A stretch of 64,000 bases of DNA, from assembly GCF_014651035.1 (NCBI RefSeq), contig NZ_BMWC01000008.1, forward strand, positions 62,001 to 126,000, read 5' to 3'. The stretch is from Streptomyces lomondensis (GTDB lineage Bacteria > Actinomycetota > Actinomycetes > Streptomycetales > Streptomycetaceae). Within the stretch, counting starts at the first letter, position 1. Every line of letters begins with the position of its first letter. This document shows positions 34,840 to 42,280 of the stretch, piece by piece. The notes beneath the pieces were generated by a model. It was not told the DNA's origin and did not search any database. It worked only from the letters and a program-made list of their open reading frames with translations. A program made the position numbers and the translations under genes.

Positions 34840-37310
34840 GCGTCGCCTGTCGCCCCCGCCGGGGCCCGCACCTCTACCTTGAGGGCGACGACCTGGACGA
34901 GGTGGCCCGCCTGGTAGAGCTGGAACCACACCTCGTGGCCGCCCTCCTCCTCGGGCAGCCGGAACTCGAAGGCCGTCTGCCGCTCGTTCTCGACGAGGAG
35001 GTTCCTGCGCTGGGGCAGGGGGGTGAGCGTGGAGCTGTCGGCCATGGCGTCGAAGGAGACCGTGCGGGTGTCCCTGCCGCCCTCGACGCGGACCGGCTCG
35101 AAGACGAAGAAGTCCCGGCCCGGGGGACTCTCGACGACCGACGGGAGGTCGCCCGCGCGCGGGTCGCGCACGACGGAGACGAAGAGCCTCACCCGCTGCC
35201 CCGCCGGGGCCGTGACCGTGCCGCCCTCGGCCCGTACGTCCTGCTGCCCGCGGTCCAGCTCGATGGCGAGGTAGCCGACGAAGTTCGACAGGGCGGGGCC
35301 GGTCACGGACTCCTTCACGGAGGAGTGGATCGCGGCTCGGACGTCCCGCTCGAACTGCCGGTGGAGGGCCGTCAGATGCTTCTTCAGGTCTTCCTTCAGG
35401 CCTTCGCCGACGGGGCCGGCCGTCCGGCGGGCGACCTCCCGCGCGAGCAGGTTCAGGTCGAGTTCCCCGCCTGCGGCGCCGGCCGGGAACCGCAGGCCGA
35501 GTGCCGCGTACTCCTCCCGGACCGCCTGGCGTACGTCGGCGCGTACGCCCTCCCGCACTCGTTGCGCCACGAGGGCGGCGAGTTCGTCGAGCCGGGCGCC
35601 CTGGGGAAGCTCCGGCTCCTCCGGCCGGTGCCAGCCGGACCGGTCCGGGGGCTCGCCGCCGCTCAGCACGGCGGCCAGCCGGATCATGTACTGGTCCGAG
35701 GGATCCGCCGGCAGGGTGATGTGCAGTCGCTTCGCCAGGTCGTACCGGTAGACCTCGACCGCCTCCGCCTTGGTCTCGTACACCTCGGCCAGCAGCCTGC
35801 GCGCCTGCACGAGCGCGACCGCCGCCACGAGCAGCGGCCCTCCGACGAGCGGGGCGGGCCGCCAGTCCATGAAGTGGAAACCGCCGAGCCCGGTGAGCGC
35901 GACGAGCAGCCAGGCGCCTGCCGTGCACAGGGCGGCGGCGATGGTGATCCGCCAGACGAGGACGCCGCGTTCCCCGCGCCGCACCTGTCGCAGGACCGCG
36001 TCGGGGGTGACCAGGGCGATCCGGGGCCAGATCTCGTCGATGACCAGGCCGGTCGCGCAGGCGGTACGCCGATGGAGTTCGGTCACGGTGGCGGACAGGA
36101 GGGGGTGCAGGAGACGCTGCGGCCAGGTGGGGTCACCGCCCTGCAGCGAGTCCGGATCGCGCCGGCGATGCTCGCGCTCCCACTCGTCCTCCGGGGACGC
36201 CGACCGCCCTGGCCCGTACCCGTCATACGCGCGGGGCGGCCGGCCGGAGTAATACGGACGCTCGGCCCGCTCGCGTGCCCGCCGGGCCAGTTCGGCCGCC
36301 CAGCTCCACGGCAGCGACGTGCCCGTCCAGACCAGGACGGCGTACTGCGCCACCAGCAGGACGGCGCCGGCCGCGGCCAGCCGGCCGGCCCGCAGCAGCA
36401 ACTCGTCGGAGTCCGCCCCGCTCCACGGCGACCCGTGCGACATCGCCCACGCCAGACTGCCCAGCGGGACCAGGATCCCGGCGAGCTGTGCCCCGGGCGG
36501 AGCCGCCTGGGCGCCGGCGGTCCGCCGCCGCCGGGAGGCGGAGGCGAGGGACAGCACACCGGCGACGAGCAGCGGTCCGCCCACCGCGACACCGCCCGTC
36601 CACCACGCGGCCACGGTCTCGCCCCGCAGCGCGAACCGCGCCACCACACCGCCCGCGCCCAGGACCGCCGTGGCCCCGAACACCTTCGGATACCGGTCCT
36701 CGGCCGCCCAGTCCTGCGAGTCGGACAGCCAGAAGCCCGCGGCCAGCGCCACCATCGCGCCGCCCACGGCCCAGGCCGCCCACAGGGGCCCCTCGGCCGC
36801 GCAGCGGGCGGTGAGCCAGGCGCCGCACGCCTCGGCCAGGGCGAAGGCGGCGATGGTGAGGATGTTCTCGGAGGGGGTGTAGCCACTGGCCGAGCCGTAG
36901 CGGCCGCCGGCCTCGGCGGTGCGCCAGGACGCCGCGCCGGCCAGCGCGAGGAGCAGGCCTCCGGCCGCCCAGGCCGTCGCGTACTCCTGGCCGCGGGTCA
37001 GTCTGGCGATGATCAGGGTCAGTTCGGCCACCAGGGCCGTCGCCAGGATCCCGGTCGTGTACAGGTGCAGCGTCCGGGTCTCCGCATGACGAGTGAACGG
37101 GCGACCGCTCCGGACGCGGGCGACGGCCGCCTCGGCGGACCACCCGGCGGCCGCCGCGAGCACCAGCCAGCCGCCGAGCAGCCACAGACCGCCTGCCGGA
37201 CCGCCGTCCACGGGAACGAGTACGGCGCCCGCGCCGCCCGCGGCGACCAGGAACGCGGCCGTCGCGAAGAGGGCGAGGCCCCGCGTCGTGCCCGTGCTCC
37301 CCGCCATCAC
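34836..37310 (-). CDS. polytopic membrane protein with C-terminal beta-sandwich, part of the CHAT operon
   Basis: The 824-residue protein has about ten hydrophobic helices in residues 1-340. An Arg-rich cytoplasmic linker with Tyr and Gly (about 340-385) and a further helical pair near 440-500 follow. The soluble C-terminal half contains a helical region rich in Arg and Glu (VREGVRADVRQAVREEY...) and a terminal beta-sandwich (TVTAPAGQRVRLFVSVV ... WFQLYQAGHLVQVVALKVEV). I do not recognise a named family for the whole. The C-terminal part resembles beta domains that accompany CHAT proteases. It probably links an envelope signal to the cytoplasmic protease. Confidence 0.7.
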   Translation of the reverse strand: MMAGSTGTTRGLALFATAAFLVAAGGAGAVLVPVDGGPAGGLWLLGGWLVLAAAAGWSAEAAVARVRSGRPFTRHAETRTLHLYTTGILATALVAELTLIIARLTRGQEYATAWAAGGLLLALAGAASWRTAEAGGRYGSASGYTPSENILTIAAFALAEACGAWLTARCAAEGPLWAAWAVGGAMVALAAGFWLSDSQDWAAEDRYPKVFGATAVLGAGGVVARFALRGETVAAWWTGGVAVGGPLLVAGVLSLASASRRRRTAGAQAAPPGAQLAGILVPLGSLAWAMSHGSPWSGADSDELLLRAGRLAAAGAVLLVAQYAVLVWTGTSLPWSWAAELARRARERAERPYYSGRPPRAYDGYGPGRSASPEDEWEREHRRRDPDSLQGGDPTWPQRLLHPLLSATVTELHRRTACATGLVIDEIWPRIALVTPDAVLRQVRRGERGVLVWRITIAAALCTAGAWLLVALTGLGGFHFMDWRPAPLVGGPLLVAAVALVQARRLLAEVYETKAEAVEVYRYDLAKRLHITLPADPSDQYMIRLAAVLSGGEPPDRSGWHRPEEPELPQGARLDELAALVAQRVREGVRADVRQAVREEYAALGLRFPAGAAGGELDLNLLAREVARRTAGPVGEGLKEDLKKHLTALHRQFERDVRAAIHSSVKESVTGPALSNFVGYLAIELDRGQQDVRAEGGTVTAPAGQRVRLFVSVVRDPRAGDLPSVVESPPGRDFFVFEPVRVEGGRDTRTVSFDAMADSSTLTPLPQRRNLLVENERQTAFEFRLPEEEGGHEVWFQLYQAGHLVQVVALKVEVRAPAGATGDA

Positions 37311-37396
37311 ACCCCCGTCGGCCGCTCCGAGTCCGGCAACTCATCGACCAGTATGGCCAGTTGCGGGACCGCCCGCGACGCCCCGGACGAAGGCGC

Positions 37397-39019
37397 TCAT
37401 GGCGTGGTACTGGGGATCACGCAGTTCTTCGGCTGGGGCCGGCCCGTGGGCCAGCCCAGGCCGACGAACTTGAGGGTGCCGTTGCCCTTCGTGCCCGGGT
37501 CCAGTTCGACGATCGCGACCGGTTTGTCGTAGGCGTTGCCGCCGGTGGTCAGGCAGATCAGGCCGCTGGTGCCCGCGACGCGGTGGCGGGACTGGAGGAG
37601 CGACCACTGGCGGCCGACGTCCTCGCGCGAGGGGACCGTCGTCTCGGGGGCGCCCTGCTGGGCCTGGTGGAGGGCCTTGCCGATGGTGAGGAGGCCGTCG
37701 TGGACGAGCATCGTGCGGGAGTCGTCCAGGTTCGGGGTGGCGCCGAGGTCGATGCCCTCGGCTTCCGTCGCGGTGATCTGGCGGCGCAGGGCGTCCAGGG
37801 CCGCCTTCGGTTCGGTGAGGTACTGGGGGAGGTCCCGCTCGGCCGGCTCCCGGTCGTGGGTCGCCCGCCACTTCTTCGACCAGGCGGCCAGCTCGGTGGT
37901 CCAGGCGGCGGGGTGTGCGGGGGCCGCGTACTGCACCGTGACCTTCGCAGTGCCGTCGTCGCCGCGGAGCTTCGCCCAGTCCTGCTCCTTCATGTCCTGG
38001 CGCAGCGAGGCCGCGTCGGAGCCGCTGACGATGGTGTAGTGCCGGCCCTCACAGCCCACCTGGGCGAGTTTGAGGGCGAAGATGCGCAGGTGGAGGGTGC
38101 GGCCCGCGAAGTAGACGGTGTCGGCCTCGGAGTCGCAGATGTTGTTGGCCGTCTGGGTGAACTGGTTGCCGGTCGAGCCCGCCTCGTCGATGGACGGGGA
38201 CTCGAAGGACATCGCGGCGGGGCCGGCCGGGCCCTTCTCCTTGATCCGGCTGAACGCCCTCGCCAGCGACTCGTTGTAGCCGTCGGGGCGTTTGTCGTAG
38301 ACCAGGACCGTCTTGAAATTCTGGCGGCCCCGTTCGCCGTTGAAGCCGGCCAGGGCCTGGGCCGCGTCGTTGTTGGTGGGGAGGATGCGGGCCAGGCCCG
38401 GGAAGCGCAGCTCGGCCATGCCGTCGGCCCGGTCCTTGTTGGCGATCCGGTCTCCGCTGATGCGGGCGGCCAGCACCGGGATCCTGTTCTCGGTGAGGCG
38501 GGCGACGGCCGCCTCCGTGGCGGCGAGGCTCAGGTTGAAGCCGGTGACCGCGCGCAGCCGGTCCTCGGGCGAGGCCGCCATCCGCAGCAGGGTGTCGACG
38601 ACCTTCTCCTGACGGCCGTAGTCCTGCCCGGGGTTGGCCAGCACCAGCCGGATCTTCGGTGGTTCTCCCTCGCCGGAGTTGGCCTGCCGCTGCCCCAGGT
38701 AGGCGCCCTGGAGGTCGCTGCGCATCTGCCGGCGCAGCGCCTCGCGGTCCGACTGGAGCGGCAGCATCATCGCCACCGTGACATGGGGCTGCTTCTCGAT
38801 CCTGCGGTTCTCGCGGGCGATGGCCCGGGCCACGTCGGCGATCTCCGGGGTGCCGAAGTCGTAGCCCTCGCCGTTGACGCCGACGCACTCGCCCTCGATC
38901 CGCTCGACACCGTCGGCGCAGGTGTCCGGCTTGCGGACGAGTGAGGTGGTGACCGCGATGCCCGCGATGACCAGCACCGCACCTAACACCGAGTAGAGGA
39001 TCTTCTTCCATCTGGGCAT
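37397..39019 (-). CDS. membrane-anchored periplasmic-binding-protein-like receptor
   Basis: The 540-residue protein has a single N-terminal membrane helix (residues 6-28) without a lipobox. The extracellular part matches the Leu/Ile/Val-binding, type I periplasmic-binding fold: TVAMMLPLQSD at the first strand, QQ-type GAYLGQRQANSGEG, LVLANPGQDYGRQEKV, IPVLAARISGDRI, and FKTVLVYDKRPDGYNESLARAF. Two pairs of cysteines (about 34/46 and later) may form disulfides. There is no ABC permease or ATPase nearby, so it is unlikely to serve transport and may be a ligand sensor. It lies 5 bp downstream of the NTPase gene stop. Confidence 0.78.
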   Translation of the reverse strand: MPRWKKILYSVLGAVLVIAGIAVTTSLVRKPDTCADGVERIEGECVGVNGEGYDFGTPEIADVARAIARENRRIEKQPHVTVAMMLPLQSDREALRRQMRSDLQGAYLGQRQANSGEGEPPKIRLVLANPGQDYGRQEKVVDTLLRMAASPEDRLRAVTGFNLSLAATEAAVARLTENRIPVLAARISGDRIANKDRADGMAELRFPGLARILPTNNDAAQALAGFNGERGRQNFKTVLVYDKRPDGYNESLARAFSRIKEKGPAGPAAMSFESPSIDEAGSTGNQFTQTANNICDSEADTVYFAGRTLHLRIFALKLAQVGCEGRHYTIVSGSDAASLRQDMKEQDWAKLRGDDGTAKVTVQYAAPAHPAAWTTELAAWSKKWRATHDREPAERDLPQYLTEPKAALDALRRQITATEAEGIDLGATPNLDDSRTMLVHDGLLTIGKALHQAQQGAPETTVPSREDVGRQWSLLQSRHRVAGTSGLICLTTGGNAYDKPVAIVELDPGTKGNGTLKFVGLGWPTGRPQPKNCVIPSTTP

Positions 39020-39024
39020 GCCCG

Positions 39025-41193
39025 CTATCTCCTTCGCCGGAGCTGTTCGGTGCAGGTGCAGCGCAGCAGGGGCTGCTCGTTCTCCGCCAGGCCGCTCCAG
39101 TCCGTCGCCGTCCTGCTGAGCAGGCCCGCGCCGTCGAAGTCCATGATCGAGAGCAGGTCCAGCAGCTTGGCCAGGGTGCGGGCCGTCTCCTTGCCGGTCG
39201 GCCGGGTCCGCTCCTCGCACAGCCACACGGCGTGCAGCAGCTGGTCGACCGTGCGGCGCAGCGGCGGGCCGTCCGCCGGTACCAGGCCCTGGGCGCGCTC
39301 CCGCCGGGCGTCCGCCCCGCCCGGGTAGGGCGCCTGGGCGATCTCCAGGAGCTCGGCGCACCACTGGCGAGGGCGGCCGGGGAGGGTGGCGGCGAGGTGG
39401 CTGACGACGTCGTCGGCGCCGCCGGACACCAGGTGGTGGTTCATCCGGTGCGCGGTGAGGGAGCGGAAGGCGCCGTCCGGCGACGGGGTGTCCTCCCCCT
39501 CCGCCGCGCGTGCCGCGTAGTGGTCGCGCAGCAGGTGGTGGTCGGCGTACCAGGCGGCGCCGCCGGGGAGCAGTCCGTACAGCCGGTGCACCAGCAGCTG
39601 GCGCAGGCCGAAGTCGCCGATGAAGTGGCGTTCGCAGGTGGGCCAGCCGGTGTCGGTGAGGAGCCGGGAGACGTGGTGGGCGGTCAGGTGGTGGACGTGG
39701 CCCGACTGGTGGTGGCGGAGCAGGACGTCCGCGCACTCCGTGTCGTGGGCCACCGACAGGTGGGTGAGGAGGTCGAGCCAGTGGGCGTGGTGCTCGGTGG
39801 GGAGCCGTACCGGTAACTGGTCCAGGACCAGCTCCCGCAACAGCACCTCCGCGACCGGGCGTTCCTCGTCGCCGGGGAGGCGCAGCGGGGCGTCCAGGAT
39901 GTCCCGGTCGTTGGCGTCCGGCGGCATGCGGAAGGCCGCCGCGGCGGCGGCCAGGCGGATCACCGTGTGCGGCCGGCCGCCGCTCAGCCGGGCCACGGCG
40001 GCGTCGATGCGGCGGCGGTTCGCACCGCCCTCCGGCTCGGCGCGCTGCTGTCTTCGTACGGTCTCGCGGCGGAGCTGGTCGCCGGTGAGCAGCGGCATCC
40101 GCAGCAGGAGCACGCCGTCGGCGAGCGGGGCCCGGTCCGCGCCCTCGTCGGTGCGCCGGGACCAGGCGGGCGGGGCGCCGTCGGCGGGCCGGTACTCCGC
40201 CGGGGGCGTCGCCTCGCGGGGCGGCAGGCCGCCGTGCAGGAAGGCGCCGCCGTCGGAGCGGCGGGCCGTGCCCACGATGACGACGCGGTCGCGCTGCCCG
40301 CCCCGGCGGTCGGTGAGCACGGCCCGCAGCAGCTGCTCGCCCAGGGACGATTCGGCGTGGTCCAGCAGCAGGCCCGGGCGGCCGACCCGGCGCAGCCAGC
40401 CGGCCGGGCCGGCGTACGCCGCCTCCAGGTCCTCGCGCAGGGCCCGGAACAGGAAGCTCTCCGCGACCTCCCGTGCCTCGCCCCCGGCCTGGAAGTCGGC
40501 GGCGAGGATGCGCAGCCCGATCCGGGGCTGGCCGGCCGCGCCGGGGTAGGCGCCGTAGATCCGCTCCAGTTCCGCCCTGCCCCGGGGAGCGAGCCGCTCG
40601 AAGACGGCGTCCAGCAGGGCGTTGCTGACGGCCGCCGAGTACGGGTCGAGGGCCTGCCCGCCCAGGGTCGTCAGCAGGTTGCGGATGGCGCCGCGCAGCA
40701 CGCCCCGCCAGAAGTCGCCGGCGCCCAGGCCCCGCAGGCGCTGCTTCTGGGGCAGGTTCTCGTAGCGCTCGGCCTCCGTGGCGACCGCCTCGGGCGTGCC
40801 CTCCGCGACGCCGGTGGCGATCACGGCGAGGCCGGTGAAGAGCCGGGGGAAGGCGAACGAGCCGCCCGTGCCCTGCCAGGTGCACAGCCGCCGGGCGACC
40901 TCGACCAGGGCCTCGGTGGCGGCCGAACGGGCGCCCGGCTCCGGGTCCGCGCGGTCCGCGTACACCGGGGAGGCGCAGTCCAGGTGGATCACCGGCACCT
41001 TGGCGGCGAAGCGGTCCCGCACGGCGCGCAGCAGCCGGCCCTTGCCCATGCCCGGGCCGCCGGTGAGCAGCACCACGGGCAGGTCGGGGCCGTACAGCGG
41101 GTCCGTGCCGGCACCCGACGGTGCCCGGCCGAACAGCCGGGCGAAGAAGTCCTCCTCGCCGAGGAGTTTCTCGAAACCCAGTTCTTCACACAC
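39025..41193 (-). CDS. P-loop NTPase (STAND/AAA-like), first gene of the CHAT operon
   Basis: The 722-residue protein has a Walker A-like loop GGPGMGKGRLL at about residues 45-55, with Gly where Ser or Thr normally follows the Lys. A Walker B-like GLLLDHAESSLGEQLL is near 280, and a sensor-like VVIVGTARRSD follows near 310. The remainder is a long helical region with many His and Arg residues and a final CTCTEQL tail. Such NTPases act as switches in conflict systems, oligomerising after a signal. GTG 41193 has a GGGGGG ribosome-binding site; the upstream extension is not native. The Gly after the P-loop Lys is unusual and could lower nucleotide turnover. Confidence 0.72.
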   Translation of the reverse strand: MCEELGFEKLLGEEDFFARLFGRAPSGAGTDPLYGPDLPVVLLTGGPGMGKGRLLRAVRDRFAAKVPVIHLDCASPVYADRADPEPGARSAATEALVEVARRLCTWQGTGGSFAFPRLFTGLAVIATGVAEGTPEAVATEAERYENLPQKQRLRGLGAGDFWRGVLRGAIRNLLTTLGGQALDPYSAAVSNALLDAVFERLAPRGRAELERIYGAYPGAAGQPRIGLRILAADFQAGGEAREVAESFLFRALREDLEAAYAGPAGWLRRVGRPGLLLDHAESSLGEQLLRAVLTDRRGGQRDRVVIVGTARRSDGGAFLHGGLPPREATPPAEYRPADGAPPAWSRRTDEGADRAPLADGVLLLRMPLLTGDQLRRETVRRQQRAEPEGGANRRRIDAAVARLSGGRPHTVIRLAAAAAAFRMPPDANDRDILDAPLRLPGDEERPVAEVLLRELVLDQLPVRLPTEHHAHWLDLLTHLSVAHDTECADVLLRHHQSGHVHHLTAHHVSRLLTDTGWPTCERHFIGDFGLRQLLVHRLYGLLPGGAAWYADHHLLRDHYAARAAEGEDTPSPDGAFRSLTAHRMNHHLVSGGADDVVSHLAATLPGRPRQWCAELLEIAQAPYPGGADARRERAQGLVPADGPPLRRTVDQLLHAVWLCEERTRPTGKETARTLAKLLDLLSIMDFDGAGLLSRTATDWSGLAENEQPLLRCTCTEQLRRRR

Positions 41194-41326
41194 GGACCCC
41201 CCATGGAGTGCCTGCCCGCCCGGGGGCGGGTGACCCGTGACCGATGTGCCAGAAAAGATCCAGTGGAACACGGAACCATCCGGTCGACAACGGTGGCCGC
41301 GTGGAAGGGAGTTGCGAAAACCGGGC

Positions 41327-41794
41327 CTATTGCTTGCGGTCCGACGCCGGCCAGACGTAGGGGAGGTCGTCGGGTACGCCGGGGAAGAGCTCCGCGTACG
41401 TGGCCGGGTCCTTGCGGACCAGGGCCGAGCGGTGGCTGCGGTGGAAGCCGGCGTCGCCCAGCCAGGGCGGCAGTTCGCCCTCGGCGGCCAGCCGGGACTG
41501 GTCGCGGACCGGCGCGTGCGGGCGGGCGGCGGCGAGGTCGGCGACCAGGGTGGCCGCGCAGCTGTCCTGGTGGCCCCGTTCCCGCCAGACCCGGCAGATC
41601 TCCAGGCCGTAGCGGACCAGGGCCTCCTCGTACCCCGCCCACATCCGCACGGCCGGATGGCGGCGCCAGCCGTAGCCCGGCACGATCAGGCCGCGCAGGA
41701 CCTGCAACGCCTCGACCCGCTGCTTGCCGAGCCGCCGGCGGTCCAGGGCCAGGGCCGAGTCCCGGAAGCCGGGGTGGGGGAGGAAGGTCTGCAT
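41327..41794 (-). CDS. MSMEG_6728 family protein (pyrimidine-dimer-glycosylase-like)
   Basis: The 155-residue protein starts MQTFLPHPGFRDSALALDRRRLGKQRVEALQVL. This is the MSMEG_6728 pattern, related to the T4 endonuclease V/pyrimidine dimer DNA glycosylase family: the N-terminal LP-x-P and LD-x-x-RLGKQR motifs, and the WAGYEEALVRYG helix. An intact N-terminal residue set suggests a possible DNA-repair role, which is unproven. It lies on the minus strand, 17 bp downstream of the DUF4383 gene. Confidence 0.75.
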   Translation of the reverse strand: MQTFLPHPGFRDSALALDRRRLGKQRVEALQVLRGLIVPGYGWRRHPAVRMWAGYEEALVRYGLEICRVWRERGHQDSCAATLVADLAAARPHAPVRDQSRLAAEGELPPWLGDAGFHRSHRSALVRKDPATYAELFPGVPDDLPYVWPASDRKQ

Positions 41795-41811
41795 GCCGTG
41801 GCCCCCGGACC

Positions 41812-42267
41812 TCAGCGGGTCTCGCGGGAGCGGGTGGTGCGGCGGCTCAGGGCGAGGGCCAGGCCGATCATGGCGACGCCCAGGGCGAAGTGGAGCCAGT
41901 CGTCCGCGGTGTTGAGGGGGACGAAGTTGGCGTCGCTGTCGTGGCCGACGGACAGGCCGTAGACCCACAGCACGAGGTAGACGGCACCGCCGACCATCAG
42001 GTACGCGTACGCTCCGGCGGCCGTGCGGGCCAGGGCGAGACCGGCGAGACCGTAGGCCAGGTGCACGAGGTTGTGCAGGATCGAGACCTGGAACACGCCC
42101 AGCAGCTCGGCGCCCGACTCGTGGCCGGCGAACTCGATCGAGTCGTAGTCGGTGGTGATGCCGGGGATGAAGCCCAGCACGCCGACCAGCAGGAAGACGA
42201 GGCCGACCAGCAGGGCGGCCTGCTGGACGGGGGCGCGGGCGGCCCGGTGGGAGGTGGGTGTGGTCAT
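41812..42267 (-). CDS. DUF4383 integral membrane protein
   Basis: The 151-residue protein has four membrane helices: QAALLVGLVFLLVGVLGFIPG, an HNLVHLAYGLAGLAL helix, a LMVGGAVYLVLWVYGL helix, and a final WLHFALGVAMIGLALAL helix. The pattern 'H-N-x-x-H-L-x-x-G' and the later 'D-x-x-L-H-x-x-L-G' is typical of DUF4383. The function is unknown. It follows the SpoIIE-type regulator by 13 bp on the same strand, so it is probably in that operon. Confidence 0.85.
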   Translation of the reverse strand: MTTPTSHRAARAPVQQAALLVGLVFLLVGVLGFIPGITTDYDSIEFAGHESGAELLGVFQVSILHNLVHLAYGLAGLALARTAAGAYAYLMVGGAVYLVLWVYGLSVGHDSDANFVPLNTADDWLHFALGVAMIGLALALSRRTTRSRETR

Positions 42268-42280
42268 GGCCGGTGGCTCC

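Noticed and set aside
32729-41330. Genomic island integrated at tRNA-Ser(GGA) with an att duplication
   Set aside because: I looked for a repeat of the tRNA 3' end near 41.2-41.4 kb and saw none. No integrase is present. The CHAT block may still be accessory.
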